54,303 nucleotides of DNA, from positions 1 through 54,303 of the forward strand of contig CAUJGP010000027.1 of the NCBI GenBank assembly GCA_963170155.1. Reading direction: 5' to 3'. The translations under genes and the position numbers were made by a program. This stretch comes from Bdellovibrionota bacterium. GTDB lineage: Bacteria; Bdellovibrionota; Bdellovibrionia; Bdellovibrionales; Bdellovibrionaceae. Numbering within the stretch: position 1 is the first letter of the stretch; every line of letters begins with the position of its first letter. Of this stretch, positions 35,140-43,946 are shown piece after piece. Under the pieces are notes generated by a model. That model was given only the letters and a program-made list of their open reading frames with translations. It was not told where the DNA came from and did not search any database.

Positions 35140-35245
35140 GGAATAACCTCCAAGAGTCGTTTTTTGCTGAGAATGCTAATTTTTTATTAACATTGAGAGT
35201 GGGTTTCAAAGACCCGGATTCAAGTTCAAATAGTTTATGAGTAAA

Positions 35246-36079
35246 TCAGTTATCCTGGCTCTGTTCAAGCGCTTTTTGAAAGCCGGCACAAATGGAGGCA
35301 CCCAAAAGTATAACAAGCCAAATGATTGAAATCCAAATCATAAAAAGAGGAAGCGCCGCGAGACTCCCATAGAGCTTGGAGTAATTGAATATTTTGGTCG
35401 TAGCGAAATTGAAAAAACGATGAACCCCAACAAGGGAGACTGACGCGAAGAGGCCGCAAAAGATGGCAAGAGAGCTATGAACGGAGTGGTTGGGAAGCCA
35501 TTTATAAAGCGCAAATAAAGTTAATGTTAAAAATGCGAAAGATAAGGATAAAAAGAAAAAAGGATTGGAAATCCACTGGGAAATCATCGTTCGAGTTATA
35601 ATATTGAGAGCTAAGGCAATCGGAACCATGGTGATAACAATCCAATGGGTGATAAATCTTTTTAAGAGGCCCTTAGGGCTTCTCACATCCCAGATACGAT
35701 TCATCGCTTTTTCCAAAAAAGCCGCCAGGCGAGTCGTCGTAAAAATGAGAAAAGCAATATTAAAAAAACCCCAAGATCCGCTGTAGGATCTTTTGAGGAG
35801 AGAATGAAGATATTTACTGATTTCAGCACTCACAATACCTGAGAAATTTTTGATAAGAAGCACTTCCATTTTAGGATAGAGAAATTGAAGAAATCCGGTT
35901 GTTTTAAATATTCCCAGCGTCAGAAGGATAAAAGGTACGAAAGAGAGTAAAGTGACAAAAGAGAGAGCGTAGACAATGGTGAGTACATCTCGGTCTTGGA
36001 TGTGTTTAATGGCTTTCAAGAGAAGATGCCAAGTGGGTTTTTTTAATAAGGACTCTTTCACTGAGTTAAAATCAATCAT
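35246..36079 (-). CDS. YihY/BrkB-family inner-membrane protein
   Basis: A 277-residue integral membrane protein with about six hydrophobic segments. The family pattern is present: LTIVYALSFVTLLSFVPFIL at the N-terminus, SWGFFNIAFLIFTTTRL, the cytoplasmic NRIWDVRSPKGLLKRF and a last segment ending in LGASICAGFQ. The family was once mislabelled RNase BN; its role remains unclear (permease or envelope function). It lies divergent from the acyl-CoA dehydrogenase. Confidence 0.88.
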   Translation of the reverse strand: MIDFNSVKESLLKKPTWHLLLKAIKHIQDRDVLTIVYALSFVTLLSFVPFILLTLGIFKTTGFLQFLYPKMEVLLIKNFSGIVSAEISKYLHSLLKRSYSGSWGFFNIAFLIFTTTRLAAFLEKAMNRIWDVRSPKGLLKRFITHWIVITMVPIALALNIITRTMISQWISNPFFFLSLSFAFLTLTLFALYKWLPNHSVHSSLAIFCGLFASVSLVGVHRFFNFATTKIFNYSKLYGSLAALPLFMIWISIIWLVILLGASICAGFQKALEQSQDN

Positions 36080-36235
36080 AGATAAAATTTTTCCATAGAA
36101 AGAGGGTGAGGGGAAATCGTCATTGTTGCTAAGGCTATCTTATGGCTTTCCTTGAGAAAATGATTAACGCGAGCGTTCATTCTTTGACTCGAGTCTTTCT
36201 TCGCATGAAGGTCCTTCTTTCTAAGGAGCTTTACT

Positions 36236-37441
36236 ATGGCTGATTATAAAGAATGGGATTTGTTCCAACCGACTGAAACTCATCAAATGTTACGGGAAAC
36301 CGTCGCTGAATTCGTAAAAAAAGAAGTAGAACCTCAAGCCCTTGAGTGTGATCGTAAAGAAATCTTCAATCTTACTTTGTTTCGGAAGTTGGGAGATTTG
36401 GGTCTATTGGGAATTACTGTACCAGAAGCTTATGGTGGTTCTGAGATGGATGCTTTAGCTGCGGTTATTGCTCACGAAGAACTCTCAAGTTCTGATCCTG
36501 GATTTTGTTTGGCGTATTTAGCTCATTCTATGTTGAGTGTGAACAATTTGGCGGTGAATGGCTCTGAAGAGCAAAAGAAGAAATGGTTGCCTGGGCTTTG
36601 CTCAGGTCAACTTGTTGGTGCCATGGCAATGTCAGAGCCAGCGATAGGAACAGATGTTTTAGGGATGGCAACAACCGCAGTACGGGAAGGGTCTCATTAT
36701 AGGCTCAATGGTCGTAAAATGTGGATCACCAATGGAACATTAGATGAAGAGGGAACTCCTGCTGATTTTGTTTGGGTGTATGCTAAAACAGGAGAGCGTC
36801 AGGGACGCCCCCTTATTTCTACATTTATTGTAGAAAAAGGAATGCCTGGATATCAGGTGGGTCAGAAAATTCGAGATAAATGTGGTATGAGAGCTTCAAA
36901 TACAGCGGAGTTGGTCTTTGAAAACTGTCTAGTTCCAGTGACTCATCTTGTGGGAGAAGAGGGTGAAAGTGTAACTCATATGATGCGGAACCTCGAGTTG
37001 GAAAGATTGACTTTGGCAGCGATGAGCCTGGGGATTGCCCGTCGCTCTATTGAGATCATGAATCGCTACGCTTGTGAGCGAGAGGCTTTTGGAAAATCCC
37101 TTAATTTTTTTGGTCAAATTCAAAATTACATTGCCACCAGCTACGCTGAATTTAAAGCTTCTAAGTCCTATGTCTATGATGTCGCTCGTCGGATGAGTTT
37201 AGAGAAAGAGGGCGGCCGAATTGATTCTGATGGTGCTAAATTAGTTGCAACCACTATGGCAAAAAATGTTGCCGATCGAGCTATGCAGGTTTTAGGAGGG
37301 TATGGCTATGTGGGAGAGTATGTGGTGGAGCGCTTGTGGAGAGACTCTAAACTTTTAGAGATTGGCGGGGGAACAATTGAAGCTCACCAAAAGAATATTT
37401 CGAGGGATTTAACCAAAGATTCAAGCTTCATCGTACGGTGA
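36236..37441 (+). CDS. Acyl-CoA dehydrogenase
   Basis: A 401-residue FAD enzyme that forms an alpha-beta double bond in acyl-CoA. FAD and substrate motifs are visible: AMAMSEPAIGTDVLGM, KMWITNG and the C-terminal QVLGGYGYVGEYVVERLWRD. Where medium-chain enzymes have the catalytic Glu in YEGT, this one reads EIGGGTIEAHQ, so the base must be elsewhere (as in isovaleryl-type enzymes) or the Glu one step upstream. The chain length of the substrate cannot be told. AAGGAGC lies upstream of ATG 36236. Confidence 0.92.
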   Translation: MADYKEWDLFQPTETHQMLRETVAEFVKKEVEPQALECDRKEIFNLTLFRKLGDLGLLGITVPEAYGGSEMDALAAVIAHEELSSSDPGFCLAYLAHSMLSVNNLAVNGSEEQKKKWLPGLCSGQLVGAMAMSEPAIGTDVLGMATTAVREGSHYRLNGRKMWITNGTLDEEGTPADFVWVYAKTGERQGRPLISTFIVEKGMPGYQVGQKIRDKCGMRASNTAELVFENCLVPVTHLVGEEGESVTHMMRNLELERLTLAAMSLGIARRSIEIMNRYACEREAFGKSLNFFGQIQNYIATSYAEFKASKSYVYDVARRMSLEKEGGRIDSDGAKLVATTMAKNVADRAMQVLGGYGYVGEYVVERLWRDSKLLEIGGGTIEAHQKNISRDLTKDSSFIVR

Positions 37442-37494
37442 GAAGGATTTGTTTGTTTTTCATAAAAAGAAATTAGTTTTAATCACACCAAAAA

Positions 37495-38226
37495 ATGAAG
37501 TTAAAAATGAGTGCGTTTTTTCCCTATCCCGCTGAAATTGAAGTTGAAAAAAATTTTAAGGTCTCTTACCACCAAGTGCTTGAGCATATTTGGCCTCTAT
37601 TGACAAAAGAGCGTCGAAATAAAATTACAACTGTCGCCACCCATCGTAATTTTAATCTTACCGTCGTACTAGAGAATATCTATGATCGTGGCAATGCTTC
37701 GGCGGTCATGCGCTCTCAAGAAGCCTTTGGTTATCCTTGTGTAGAAGTGATTGAAGGTGGTGAGCGCTTTAAAAATGCGAATCGTGTGAGTTCTGGTGCT
37801 GAGAAATGGCTGCGGCAGCGGCGATGGAAGAGTTCTTTGGATTGCTGGGACCAGCTGAAAAAAGAAGGTTATCAGATCTGTGTAACAACGCTTCAGTCTT
37901 CTAAACCGTTGGGCGACATCGATTGGACCCGCCCAACGGCGTTGGTTTTAGGAAATGAGAAAGAAGGAGTTTCACAGGAACTTTTAGAACGAGCTGACGA
38001 ACGGATGATTATTCCTATGAGTGGCTTCGTTCAAAGTTTCAATATTTCCGTGGCGGGAGCGATTAGCCTCTATCATATCCATCAAATTCACCAACAGAAA
38101 CTGAAGGAATCATTGATGAGGGGACTTTCCGAAGAGCAAATTGATATTTTAAAGGCTTATTATGCCTTTAAAACCATGGATTCTTCTCCTCATATTTTAA
38201 AGGCAAAAATTCATTCTGAAACATAA
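37495..38226 (+). CDS. TrmH-like (SpoU family) tRNA/rRNA 2'-O-methyltransferase
   Basis: A 243-residue SPOUT methyltransferase. The motifs follow TrmH order: VVLENIYDRGNASAVMRS, with the Arg of motif 1, then ALVLGNEKEGVSQ, and IPMSGFVQSFNISVAGAISL, which forms the AdoMet knot. Similarity to E. coli TrmH (Gm18 of tRNA) extends through the C-terminal helix, so a tRNA target is favoured over rRNA. No ribosome-binding site precedes ATG 37495; ATG 37507 in frame is an alternative. Confidence 0.85.
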   Translation: MKLKMSAFFPYPAEIEVEKNFKVSYHQVLEHIWPLLTKERRNKITTVATHRNFNLTVVLENIYDRGNASAVMRSQEAFGYPCVEVIEGGERFKNANRVSSGAEKWLRQRRWKSSLDCWDQLKKEGYQICVTTLQSSKPLGDIDWTRPTALVLGNEKEGVSQELLERADERMIIPMSGFVQSFNISVAGAISLYHIHQIHQQKLKESLMRGLSEEQIDILKAYYAFKTMDSSPHILKAKIHSET

Positions 38227-38358
38227 TCCTTGGTTGTATAGGAATTTTAGAGTATGGATGCCCTTTGCAATATTTATTACAAAATTAAGGGCTCAGCGGA
38301 TTAACGATTTAATGAAGAGTATCTGGCTGGAGTATTTGTGGGTGGAAAGGGTCGCCGC

Positions 38359-38871
38359 ATGGCAAGCAAGAACAAAAAAAAGTCCAATTCGATAAAATCT
38401 TTAGAATTACAAAAGAAGGGAATTACTGTAGAGGGAAAGACACATTTAAAACTCAAAGAGCCCAGGAACTCAGAAGCAAAACTCTACGGAGAAATTCAAG
38501 TAGAAGAGGCTGAGTTGGAGCGCTTTGCTAATCGCACTTTAGTGCGACGTTATGAGATTGAGTTTACATGTCCAGAATTTACTTGTTTGTGCCCCCGAAG
38601 CGGATTTCCTGATTTTGCAACTATTTATATTCGCTATGTTCCAGATCAATGGTGTGTAGAGCTTAAATCTTTGAAGCTTTATATTAATAAGTTCAGAAAT
38701 GATAAGATTTTTCATGAAGATGTAACGAATTTGATTTTAGAAGATCTTGTGAGCTTGTTGGATCCTTGGGAAATAGAAGTCATTGGTGATTTTAGTGTCC
38801 GAGGAAATATTAAAACAGTTATCACTTCGAGACATTCTAAAGAAGGATCAGGTACTTCCCAGAAAATTTGA
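38359..38871 (+). CDS. queF: NADPH-dependent 7-cyano-7-deazaguanine reductase
   Basis: A 170-residue type I QueF that reduces preQ0 to preQ1 in queuosine biosynthesis. The catalytic Cys is C78 in [14 protein letters not shown], with Asp85, and the QueF motif reads [16 protein letters not shown] (canonical VESKSLKLY). The basic N-terminal 30 residues are an extension. ATG 38359 is chosen, with GGAAAGGG upstream; a GTG at 38338 is less likely. queC, queD, queE and tgt are not nearby. Confidence 0.92.
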   Translation: MASKNKKKSNSIKSLELQKKGITVEGKTHLKLKEPRNSEAKLYGEIQVEEAELERFANRTLVRRYEIEFTCPEFTCLCPRSGFPDFATIYIRYVPDQWCVELKSLKLYINKFRNDKIFHEDVTNLILEDLVSLLDPWEIEVIGDFSVRGNIKTVITSRHSKEGSGTSQKI

Positions 38872-38883
38872 TTTTAAGTCTCC

Positions 38884-39084
38884 TCATTTCGGCTTTGGTG
38901 GCCCCTGTGGGCCTCTCAGCTTCTTACAGTAGAAACATAAATGTCTATCGAAAGGGCTCTGCAGTTTTTTAAGAACGACTCCAATAGGAGCGATAACAAA
39001 AAAGTTCGTTTCTATAAATAGGCTTAATGAATAGCATCCAATTTTCTGGGAAACTTCTTGTCTAATAATACCAAGTGGGCACAT
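38884..39084 (-). CDS. Possible small Cys-containing protein, weakly supported
   Basis: A 66-codon minus-strand frame in the 406-bp gap between queF and the zinc-ribbon gene. It has a hydrophobic centre (LFIETNFFVIAPIGVVL) and a CFYC motif followed by a Pro/Lys tail. No ribosome-binding site is seen and no family is recognised. The rest of the gap holds a perfect hairpin at 39216-39249. Confidence 0.3.
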   Translation of the reverse strand: MCPLGIIRQEVSQKIGCYSLSLFIETNFFVIAPIGVVLKKLQSPFDRHLCFYCKKLRGPQGPPKPK

Positions 39085-39215
39085 CTTGATAACGCTATTA
39101 GCTAAGTCTAAACTCTTAAAATAAATAGATAAAATTTATTTATAAATGAACTCCCACAAAAGATTAAAGTTCTGTTACACTAGCCCTAAGGCTAAAAAGA
39201 TCTATAAAACAGGCA

Positions 39216-39249
39216 AAAGACTGAATTGAAGCATTTCAATTCAGTCTTT
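39216..39249. other. Perfect 15-bp hairpin ahead of the zinc-ribbon gene
   Basis: AAAGACTGAATTGAA pairs with TTCAATTCAGTCTTT around GCAT. No T run follows in the plus direction (GAAAAC), but the minus direction reads CTTTTGCC. It sits 29 bp upstream of ATG 39278, in the leader. It could be a protein-binding palindrome, an mRNA 5' stabiliser, or a minus-strand terminator for the frame at 38884 (which it precedes rather than follows, so unlikely). Confidence 0.55.
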
Positions 39250-39277
39250 GAAAACTGATATTTAATGGAGAATAATC

Positions 39278-39517
39278 ATGAACCAAAGTGGGAGTTTTCT
39301 GCGGCGGTGTCATGTTTGTGGGGCGACGATAGAGAAGACGAGTCGAAGTGGAGGAGCCTGCGGGCAGTGCGGGAAACATCTAGCTCCTTTTTATTACTTT
39401 GACGAAAGACAAATAATCGGTTTTGGTGATAGAGAGGGATTGAGTTGTCGATTAGGCGAATCGAAGACATCTTATGTTCCCTTGATTGGCATCGGACTCT
39501 ATTGGGAGGGAGGCTAG
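39278..39517 (+). CDS. Small zinc-ribbon protein
   Basis: A 79-residue protein with C11-HV-C14 and C28-GQ-C31, a four-Cys zinc ribbon, followed by a Tyr/Phe-rich middle and LIGIGLYWEGG. AATGGAGAATAATC gives a good ribosome-binding site. The next gene starts 8 bp after the stop, and its GGGAGGGAGG ribosome-binding site lies in the last codons of this one, so the two are co-transcribed. Function unknown. Confidence 0.7.
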   Translation: MNQSGSFLRRCHVCGATIEKTSRSGGACGQCGKHLAPFYYFDERQIIGFGDREGLSCRLGESKTSYVPLIGIGLYWEGG

Positions 39518-39524
39518 CCATATT

Positions 39525-40742
39525 ATGCAGGTGAAAATCGATGATATCCAAAAGTCACGAGAGAGATTGAAGGGAATCATTAAAGAGACAGCCGTTGATA
39601 AAAGCTTTAGTGCAAGTCAATTGTTGGGCTCTGAGGTGTATTTTAAAATGGAAAACGAGCAGCTGACCGGGAGTTTCAAAATTCGCGGCGCTCTTAGTAA
39701 AATTTCTTCCCTGAGTAAAGAAGAGCGCAACCGTGGAGTGGTTGCGAGTTCTGCTGGAAATCATGCCCAAGGTGTAGCCTATAGTGCAAAGCTCATGGGA
39801 GTCTCTTCAAAAATTGTTATGCCTGAAACTGCTCCTCTGATTAAAATAGATGCCACGCGGGGATATGGAGCAGACGTCGTTTTGTATGGTTCTATTTATG
39901 ATGATGCCTATGAAAAAGCAAAAATGATTGAAGCAGAAGAACAGCGAATTTTTGTTCATCCTTACGAAGATGAACAAATCATTGCAGGTCAAGGAACAAT
40001 CGGTTTAGAGCTTTTTGAAAAACTACCCGATTTAGACTCAGTTGTTGTACCTGTCGGAGGAGGTGGCCTGATTAGTGGGATTGCAATTGCCATGAAAAGC
40101 TTGAAGCCATCGCTCAAGATTTATGGTGTTCAATCATATTTAGCCCCTAATATGAAGAGATTATTTCATGATCAATCATTAGAAGTTTCCCTGGAGTCAC
40201 CAGTTAAGTCCACCATTGCGGATGGTATTGCTGTCAAGAGAGCCAGCCAAGTGATGTATGATACTTTTCTTAAAAAATGGGTGGATGATTTAGTCACTGT
40301 GAATGATGAAGAGATTGCTGAAGCCATCTTTTTTTTGATTGAAAGAGCGAAGGCTGTGGTAGAGGGGAGTGGTGCTGCTTCTTTGGCAGCTGCAATGGCA
40401 GGTAAAATCTCCTTAGGCAAGAAAAGTTGTTTTATTTTAAGCGGTGGTAATATTGATCTCAATCTTATTGGAAAAATCATTGATTTGGGTTTGATTCGCA
40501 AAGGACGATTAACAGAAATTTCTGTTATTGTCGCAGATCTTCCAGGCGTGCTTAGTCAAATGACGGCTTTGATTGCGCAAGAGAAAGCGAATATTTTGCA
40601 AGTACATCATGATCGTGTTGAGAGGGATTTGCAGCTTCGAGAGGCGCGTATTGATTTTTTAATTGAAACCACCAGCCATGAGCATATTTCTCGTGTACGA
40701 GCAGCCTTGCAAACCATCAAAGGTGTTCGTTTGATTCCCTAA
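39525..40742 (+). CDS. ilvA: Threonine dehydratase with C-terminal ACT domain
   Basis: A 405-residue PLP enzyme of the threonine ammonia-lyase family, deaminating threonine to 2-oxobutyrate. The PLP Lys is K52 in TGSFKIRGAL. SSAGNHAQGVAYSA, GGGGLISGIA and SGGNIDLNL follow. A single ACT domain (residues about 325-405, LTEISVIVADLPGVLSQ) suggests allosteric control by an amino acid. This is the shorter one-ACT type, not the two-ACT biosynthetic IlvA. ATG 39525 follows GGGAGGGAGG. Confidence 0.9.
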   Translation: MQVKIDDIQKSRERLKGIIKETAVDKSFSASQLLGSEVYFKMENEQLTGSFKIRGALSKISSLSKEERNRGVVASSAGNHAQGVAYSAKLMGVSSKIVMPETAPLIKIDATRGYGADVVLYGSIYDDAYEKAKMIEAEEQRIFVHPYEDEQIIAGQGTIGLELFEKLPDLDSVVVPVGGGGLISGIAIAMKSLKPSLKIYGVQSYLAPNMKRLFHDQSLEVSLESPVKSTIADGIAVKRASQVMYDTFLKKWVDDLVTVNDEEIAEAIFFLIERAKAVVEGSGAASLAAAMAGKISLGKKSCFILSGGNIDLNLIGKIIDLGLIRKGRLTEISVIVADLPGVLSQMTALIAQEKANILQVHHDRVERDLQLREARIDFLIETTSHEHISRVRAALQTIKGVRLIP

Positions 40743-40807
40743 GGGCGTGTTTGAAGATGAGGGAGATGGGCAGCGAAGCCTTTTTCCAATTTGGTAGCAT
40801 CGAGAGA

Positions 40808-41689
40808 TTAGAATCGTGGAACCTCAATCCATCCTTCATTTTTAGGAAAAGATTTAGGACGAGCTTCTGATTTTTTCTGAAAAACCCAAAAGGCTGTTAA
40901 TGCTGCCCAAAGGCTGTCAAAGGCAACGAGAGAATCAATGAAAAAGGTTTTATCTTGATCATAAATAAACAAATCAAGTTCTTTGACTAAATTTTTAAGG
41001 ACATACTCGCGGGCGGTCATGCCTTGAAAAGTTTTTCGTGTTTCAAAAACCATGGACTTCATTAGTTTTTGTTGATGAGACCAGCGAATCAGACTCAGGC
41101 GAGGAATAACTTCAATCAGTTTGGATTTCCAGTGCGGCTTGAGGCGACGAGCGAGAAAACGCCCTCGCGCCAAAAGGGGAGCGTGATTGGAACCTAAAGC
41201 ATCATTTAAACTCCAGGCTCCCTCGAGCTCTTTGGCCCATAGCTCTTCGGCACATCGTCGGGTATAAGGTGTAAAAAGGCGGTGATTTTTATTTTTTCTT
41301 TTATTTTGTCGGTGTTGTTTCCAGAGCCAAAGAATTTCTTCTTCATCACAAGCTTCGTAACCAGGGCATGTCAGTTCGCAACGAAAGCATTTTGGGAGGC
41401 TTAATGGGACGTCAAAGGCAATTTGCTTTAAGTGGTGTCGATATTCGTGGAGTGTTTCGTAGAGCTTAAGATCAGCAGAAACTTCTCCTTCAGAACTTAA
41501 TCGGTCTAGAACGCGACTAATAACCAACTTTTTGTGGGATTTGTAGTAGTCAAGAATTGTTAAAACGGTGCGATCGGATTTTCCGCCTCCGAGTGAAACT
41601 CCCATGAAACGGATAAAAGAGGGTTTAGGGTGTTTCTTGGGAGAAATTCGTGACTTCAATCGATTTGTTTTTTTCACGGAACGATCCAT
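40808..41689 (-). CDS. DUF429-like protein, possible RNase H-fold nuclease
   Basis: A 293-residue protein. The start GVSLGGGKSDRTVLTILDYY and the later IAFDVPLSLP match the pattern of DUF429 proteins, which are predicted to have an RNase H-like fold, and RLFTPYTRRCAEELW and FFIDSLVAFDSLWAALTAFW fit the same scaffold. A Cys cluster (CFRCELTCPGYEAC) is an extra. The N-terminus is very basic. The assignment comes from motif memory only. Confidence 0.6.
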   Translation of the reverse strand: MDRSVKKTNRLKSRISPKKHPKPSFIRFMGVSLGGGKSDRTVLTILDYYKSHKKLVISRVLDRLSSEGEVSADLKLYETLHEYRHHLKQIAFDVPLSLPKCFRCELTCPGYEACDEEEILWLWKQHRQNKRKNKNHRLFTPYTRRCAEELWAKELEGAWSLNDALGSNHAPLLARGRFLARRLKPHWKSKLIEVIPRLSLIRWSHQQKLMKSMVFETRKTFQGMTAREYVLKNLVKELDLFIYDQDKTFFIDSLVAFDSLWAALTAFWVFQKKSEARPKSFPKNEGWIEVPRF

Positions 41690-41946
41690 GGCGAAGGGAG
41701 AACGGTATTATTCTCTAAAAGCATACACACTTAGTCTCTCGGAAAATTTCATTTTTTGAAATTCTTTATTATTTTGTAACTTGTTGCACAAAGTTTCTTC
41801 TTTGGGAGATAATCTTCACTTCAGTTCTTGATCTCCTTCTCATTTTATCGTTTTATTTCTCAACAGAGAAAGAGACCTATTTGTCAGCACTGCGAATGCA
41901 AAGAACTTTTAATGTTGTTGCATAAATAAAGACCGGGGAAATATTC

Positions 41947-43095
41947 ATGCGTGTTTCACAAGAAATCAAAAATCTAATTCCTTATAAGCCGGGGAAGCCT
42001 ATTGCGGAAACCCAAAGGGAATTTGGATTATCGCGGGTGATTAAACTGGCTAGCAATGAAAATCCTTTGGGACCTTCATTAAAGGCTCTGGAAGCTTTGC
42101 GGTGCCATCTTTCTGACCTGCACCGCTACCCTGATCCAGGAGGATTTGAACTCTCTCAAAAGATTTCCAAAGTGTGGGGTGTCAATAAAAATTATATAGC
42201 TTTAGGGAATGGTTCCAATGAAATCATTGATCTCTTGATTCGTATTTTTTGCGAGCCAGGAGAAAAAATCGCCACAGCAGAAAAGGCCTTCTTGGCTTAT
42301 CCTATTTGTGCCCAAGCCGCTCGTGTAAAGACAATGACTGTTCCTTTGCTACCAAATTATAAAATGGATTTAGTAGCTTTAGCGGACCTCGTTTTACAGG
42401 ATCCTCAGATTCGTTTGGTTTTTTTACCAAATCCCAATAATCCCACGGGAACTTATATCCAGCGAAAAGAGGTCGATGCTTTTTTAAAGAAGGTGGGGAC
42501 TCGCCCGGATCTTTTAATTGTTTTTGATGAAGCTTATAACGAGTTTGTTCGAGCCTCTGACTATGCTTCTGGGCAAGAGTGGCTCGATCAGTACCCTTCT
42601 GTGGTTGTGATGCGAACCTTCAGTAAAGTATATGGTTTGGCGGGGTTGCGTTTAGGAGTGATGTTGGCTCATCCAGAAGTCATTGATTTTTATCATCGTG
42701 TGAGAAACCCCTTTAATACCAACGAGCTTGCTCAGGTGGCAGCAACAGCAGCCATTGATGACACTGAGTATCTTCGCGCCTCTCAGGACGTGGTATGGGA
42801 AGGTTTAGATCAAATTTATAAGGGATTAAATGACTTGGGCTTAGATTATTTAGAATCTCAGGCCAATTTTGTTTTATTTGATACGCAAAGAGATGCCGCT
42901 CAAGTTTATAATCACTTGTTGCGCCAAGGTTTAGTATTACGGCCTGTCGAGAATTATGGTTTACCAAGGCATTTAAGGTGGACAGTCGGATTAAAAGAAG
43001 AAAATGCTTTGATCTTGAAAGCCCTCCAGGAGGCCCTTATTAAAGTTCCTCCTCTAAAAAAAAAGCCTCTGAACGAGTCTTTAGAGAAATCATAG
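41947..43095 (+). CDS. hisC: Histidinol-phosphate/aromatic aminotransferase
   Basis: A 382-residue class I/II aminotransferase. The PLP lysine is K227 in RTFSKVYGLAGLRLGVM. The substrate-binding LPNPNNPTGTY and FDEAYNEF segments and the N-terminal SRVIKLASNENPLGPS are hallmarks of HisC. cmk follows 12 bp downstream and then rpsA. HisC-type genes beside aroA/tyrA-cmk-rpsA often act on aromatic amino acids, so both roles are possible. The ribosome-binding site is GGGGAAA. Confidence 0.88.
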   Translation: MRVSQEIKNLIPYKPGKPIAETQREFGLSRVIKLASNENPLGPSLKALEALRCHLSDLHRYPDPGGFELSQKISKVWGVNKNYIALGNGSNEIIDLLIRIFCEPGEKIATAEKAFLAYPICAQAARVKTMTVPLLPNYKMDLVALADLVLQDPQIRLVFLPNPNNPTGTYIQRKEVDAFLKKVGTRPDLLIVFDEAYNEFVRASDYASGQEWLDQYPSVVVMRTFSKVYGLAGLRLGVMLAHPEVIDFYHRVRNPFNTNELAQVAATAAIDDTEYLRASQDVVWEGLDQIYKGLNDLGLDYLESQANFVLFDTQRDAAQVYNHLLRQGLVLRPVENYGLPRHLRWTVGLKEENALILKALQEALIKVPPLKKKPLNESLEKS

Positions 43096-43107
43096 GGGGC
43101 GTTTGAT

Positions 43108-43767
43108 ATGGGTTATGTAGTTACTATTGATGGACCTGCGGCCTCTGGAAAAAGTTCCGTCAGTCGTGAGTTAGCGAGTCGTATGGGATGGAAGTGGCTG
43201 TCAACGGGTGCCTTTTATCGAGGGTTAGCGTATGTCGCTAATGAAGAAGGTGTCCCTTTGGAAGATGAAGAGGCCCTTGTCAAGTTGTCTCAATCTCCAA
43301 TATGGTCTATAGCGATGCAGCCTGAGCGAACAGAGGTTATCTATCGGGACCAAAAAGTGACCGATGAGGTTGCGAAGGATCAAGTGGGGTTGTGGGCTAG
43401 TCGTGTGAGTGCCTTGCCAAAGGTGCGAACAAGCCTTTTAAAAAACCAACGAGATTGCGAGAAGAACTCTCATGGTTTGGTCGCTGAAGGACGAGATTGT
43501 GGGTCTGTGGTGTTTCCTCAAGCACTTTTGAAGGTTTATTTGACAGCAGACCAGGTTCAACGAGCGACAAGACGAGCTCAGGATTTAGGAATGTCCGTGG
43601 AAGAAACAACGGTCTCTCAGCGGATTCGTGATCATCAGGACTCCACTCGTAAGTCAGCTCCATTGCAAGTTCCTGAACATGCATGGGTGGTCGATACCAC
43701 TCACTTGACACTGGCCCAAGCGGTCGCCATGATTGAAAAACGAATTCGTGAATCGATGAAAGAATAG
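43108..43767 (+). CDS. cmk: Cytidylate kinase
   Basis: A 219-residue kinase phosphorylating CMP and dCMP. Walker A is GPAASGKSS (9-17), STGAFYRGLA follows, and the motif GRDCGSVVFPQA (usually GRDIGTVVFP) and RDHQDSTRKSAPL complete the family pattern. It has hisC immediately upstream and rpsA downstream, a common order. Confidence 0.94.
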   Translation: MGYVVTIDGPAASGKSSVSRELASRMGWKWLSTGAFYRGLAYVANEEGVPLEDEEALVKLSQSPIWSIAMQPERTEVIYRDQKVTDEVAKDQVGLWASRVSALPKVRTSLLKNQRDCEKNSHGLVAEGRDCGSVVFPQALLKVYLTADQVQRATRRAQDLGMSVEETTVSQRIRDHQDSTRKSAPLQVPEHAWVVDTTHLTLAQAVAMIEKRIRESMKE

Positions 43768-43807
43768 GCTTTTTTTTGGTTTTTTCTGGATTTCAAAGGG
43801 TTTAAAT

Positions 43808-43836
43808 TTGACAAGCTATTTTAAGCCCTCTAAAAG
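43808..43836 (+). promoter_or_regulatory. Sigma-70-type promoter for rpsA
   Basis: A consensus -35 TTGACA (43808-43813) is followed after 17 bp by TAAAAG (43831-43836), a 4-of-6 match to TATAAT. It gives a leader of about 100 nt for rpsA. Confidence 0.55.
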
Positions 43837-43863
43837 CTGATAATGCTCATTTAAAGAGTAAAC

Positions 43864-43934
43864 GAATCCTTATTCAATGAGGATTCAATTTTTATAAAAA
43901 CGGTGGCGGGGTTGATCCTGCCTCCACTAGGAGG
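43864..43934 (+). promoter_or_regulatory. Structured rpsA leader, possible autoregulatory site
   Basis: Two hairpins lie in the leader. GAATCCT pairs with AGGATTC (43864-43886) and is followed by AATTTTT, like an attenuator. Then GGCGGG pairs with CCTGCC (43905-43922, one G-U). The AGGAGG site (43929-43934) begins 6 bases later and is a long 12 nt from the start codon. In E. coli, S1 represses its own mRNA through a folded leader; a similar role is possible here. Confidence 0.45.
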
Positions 43935-43946
43935 AACATTTTTTCT

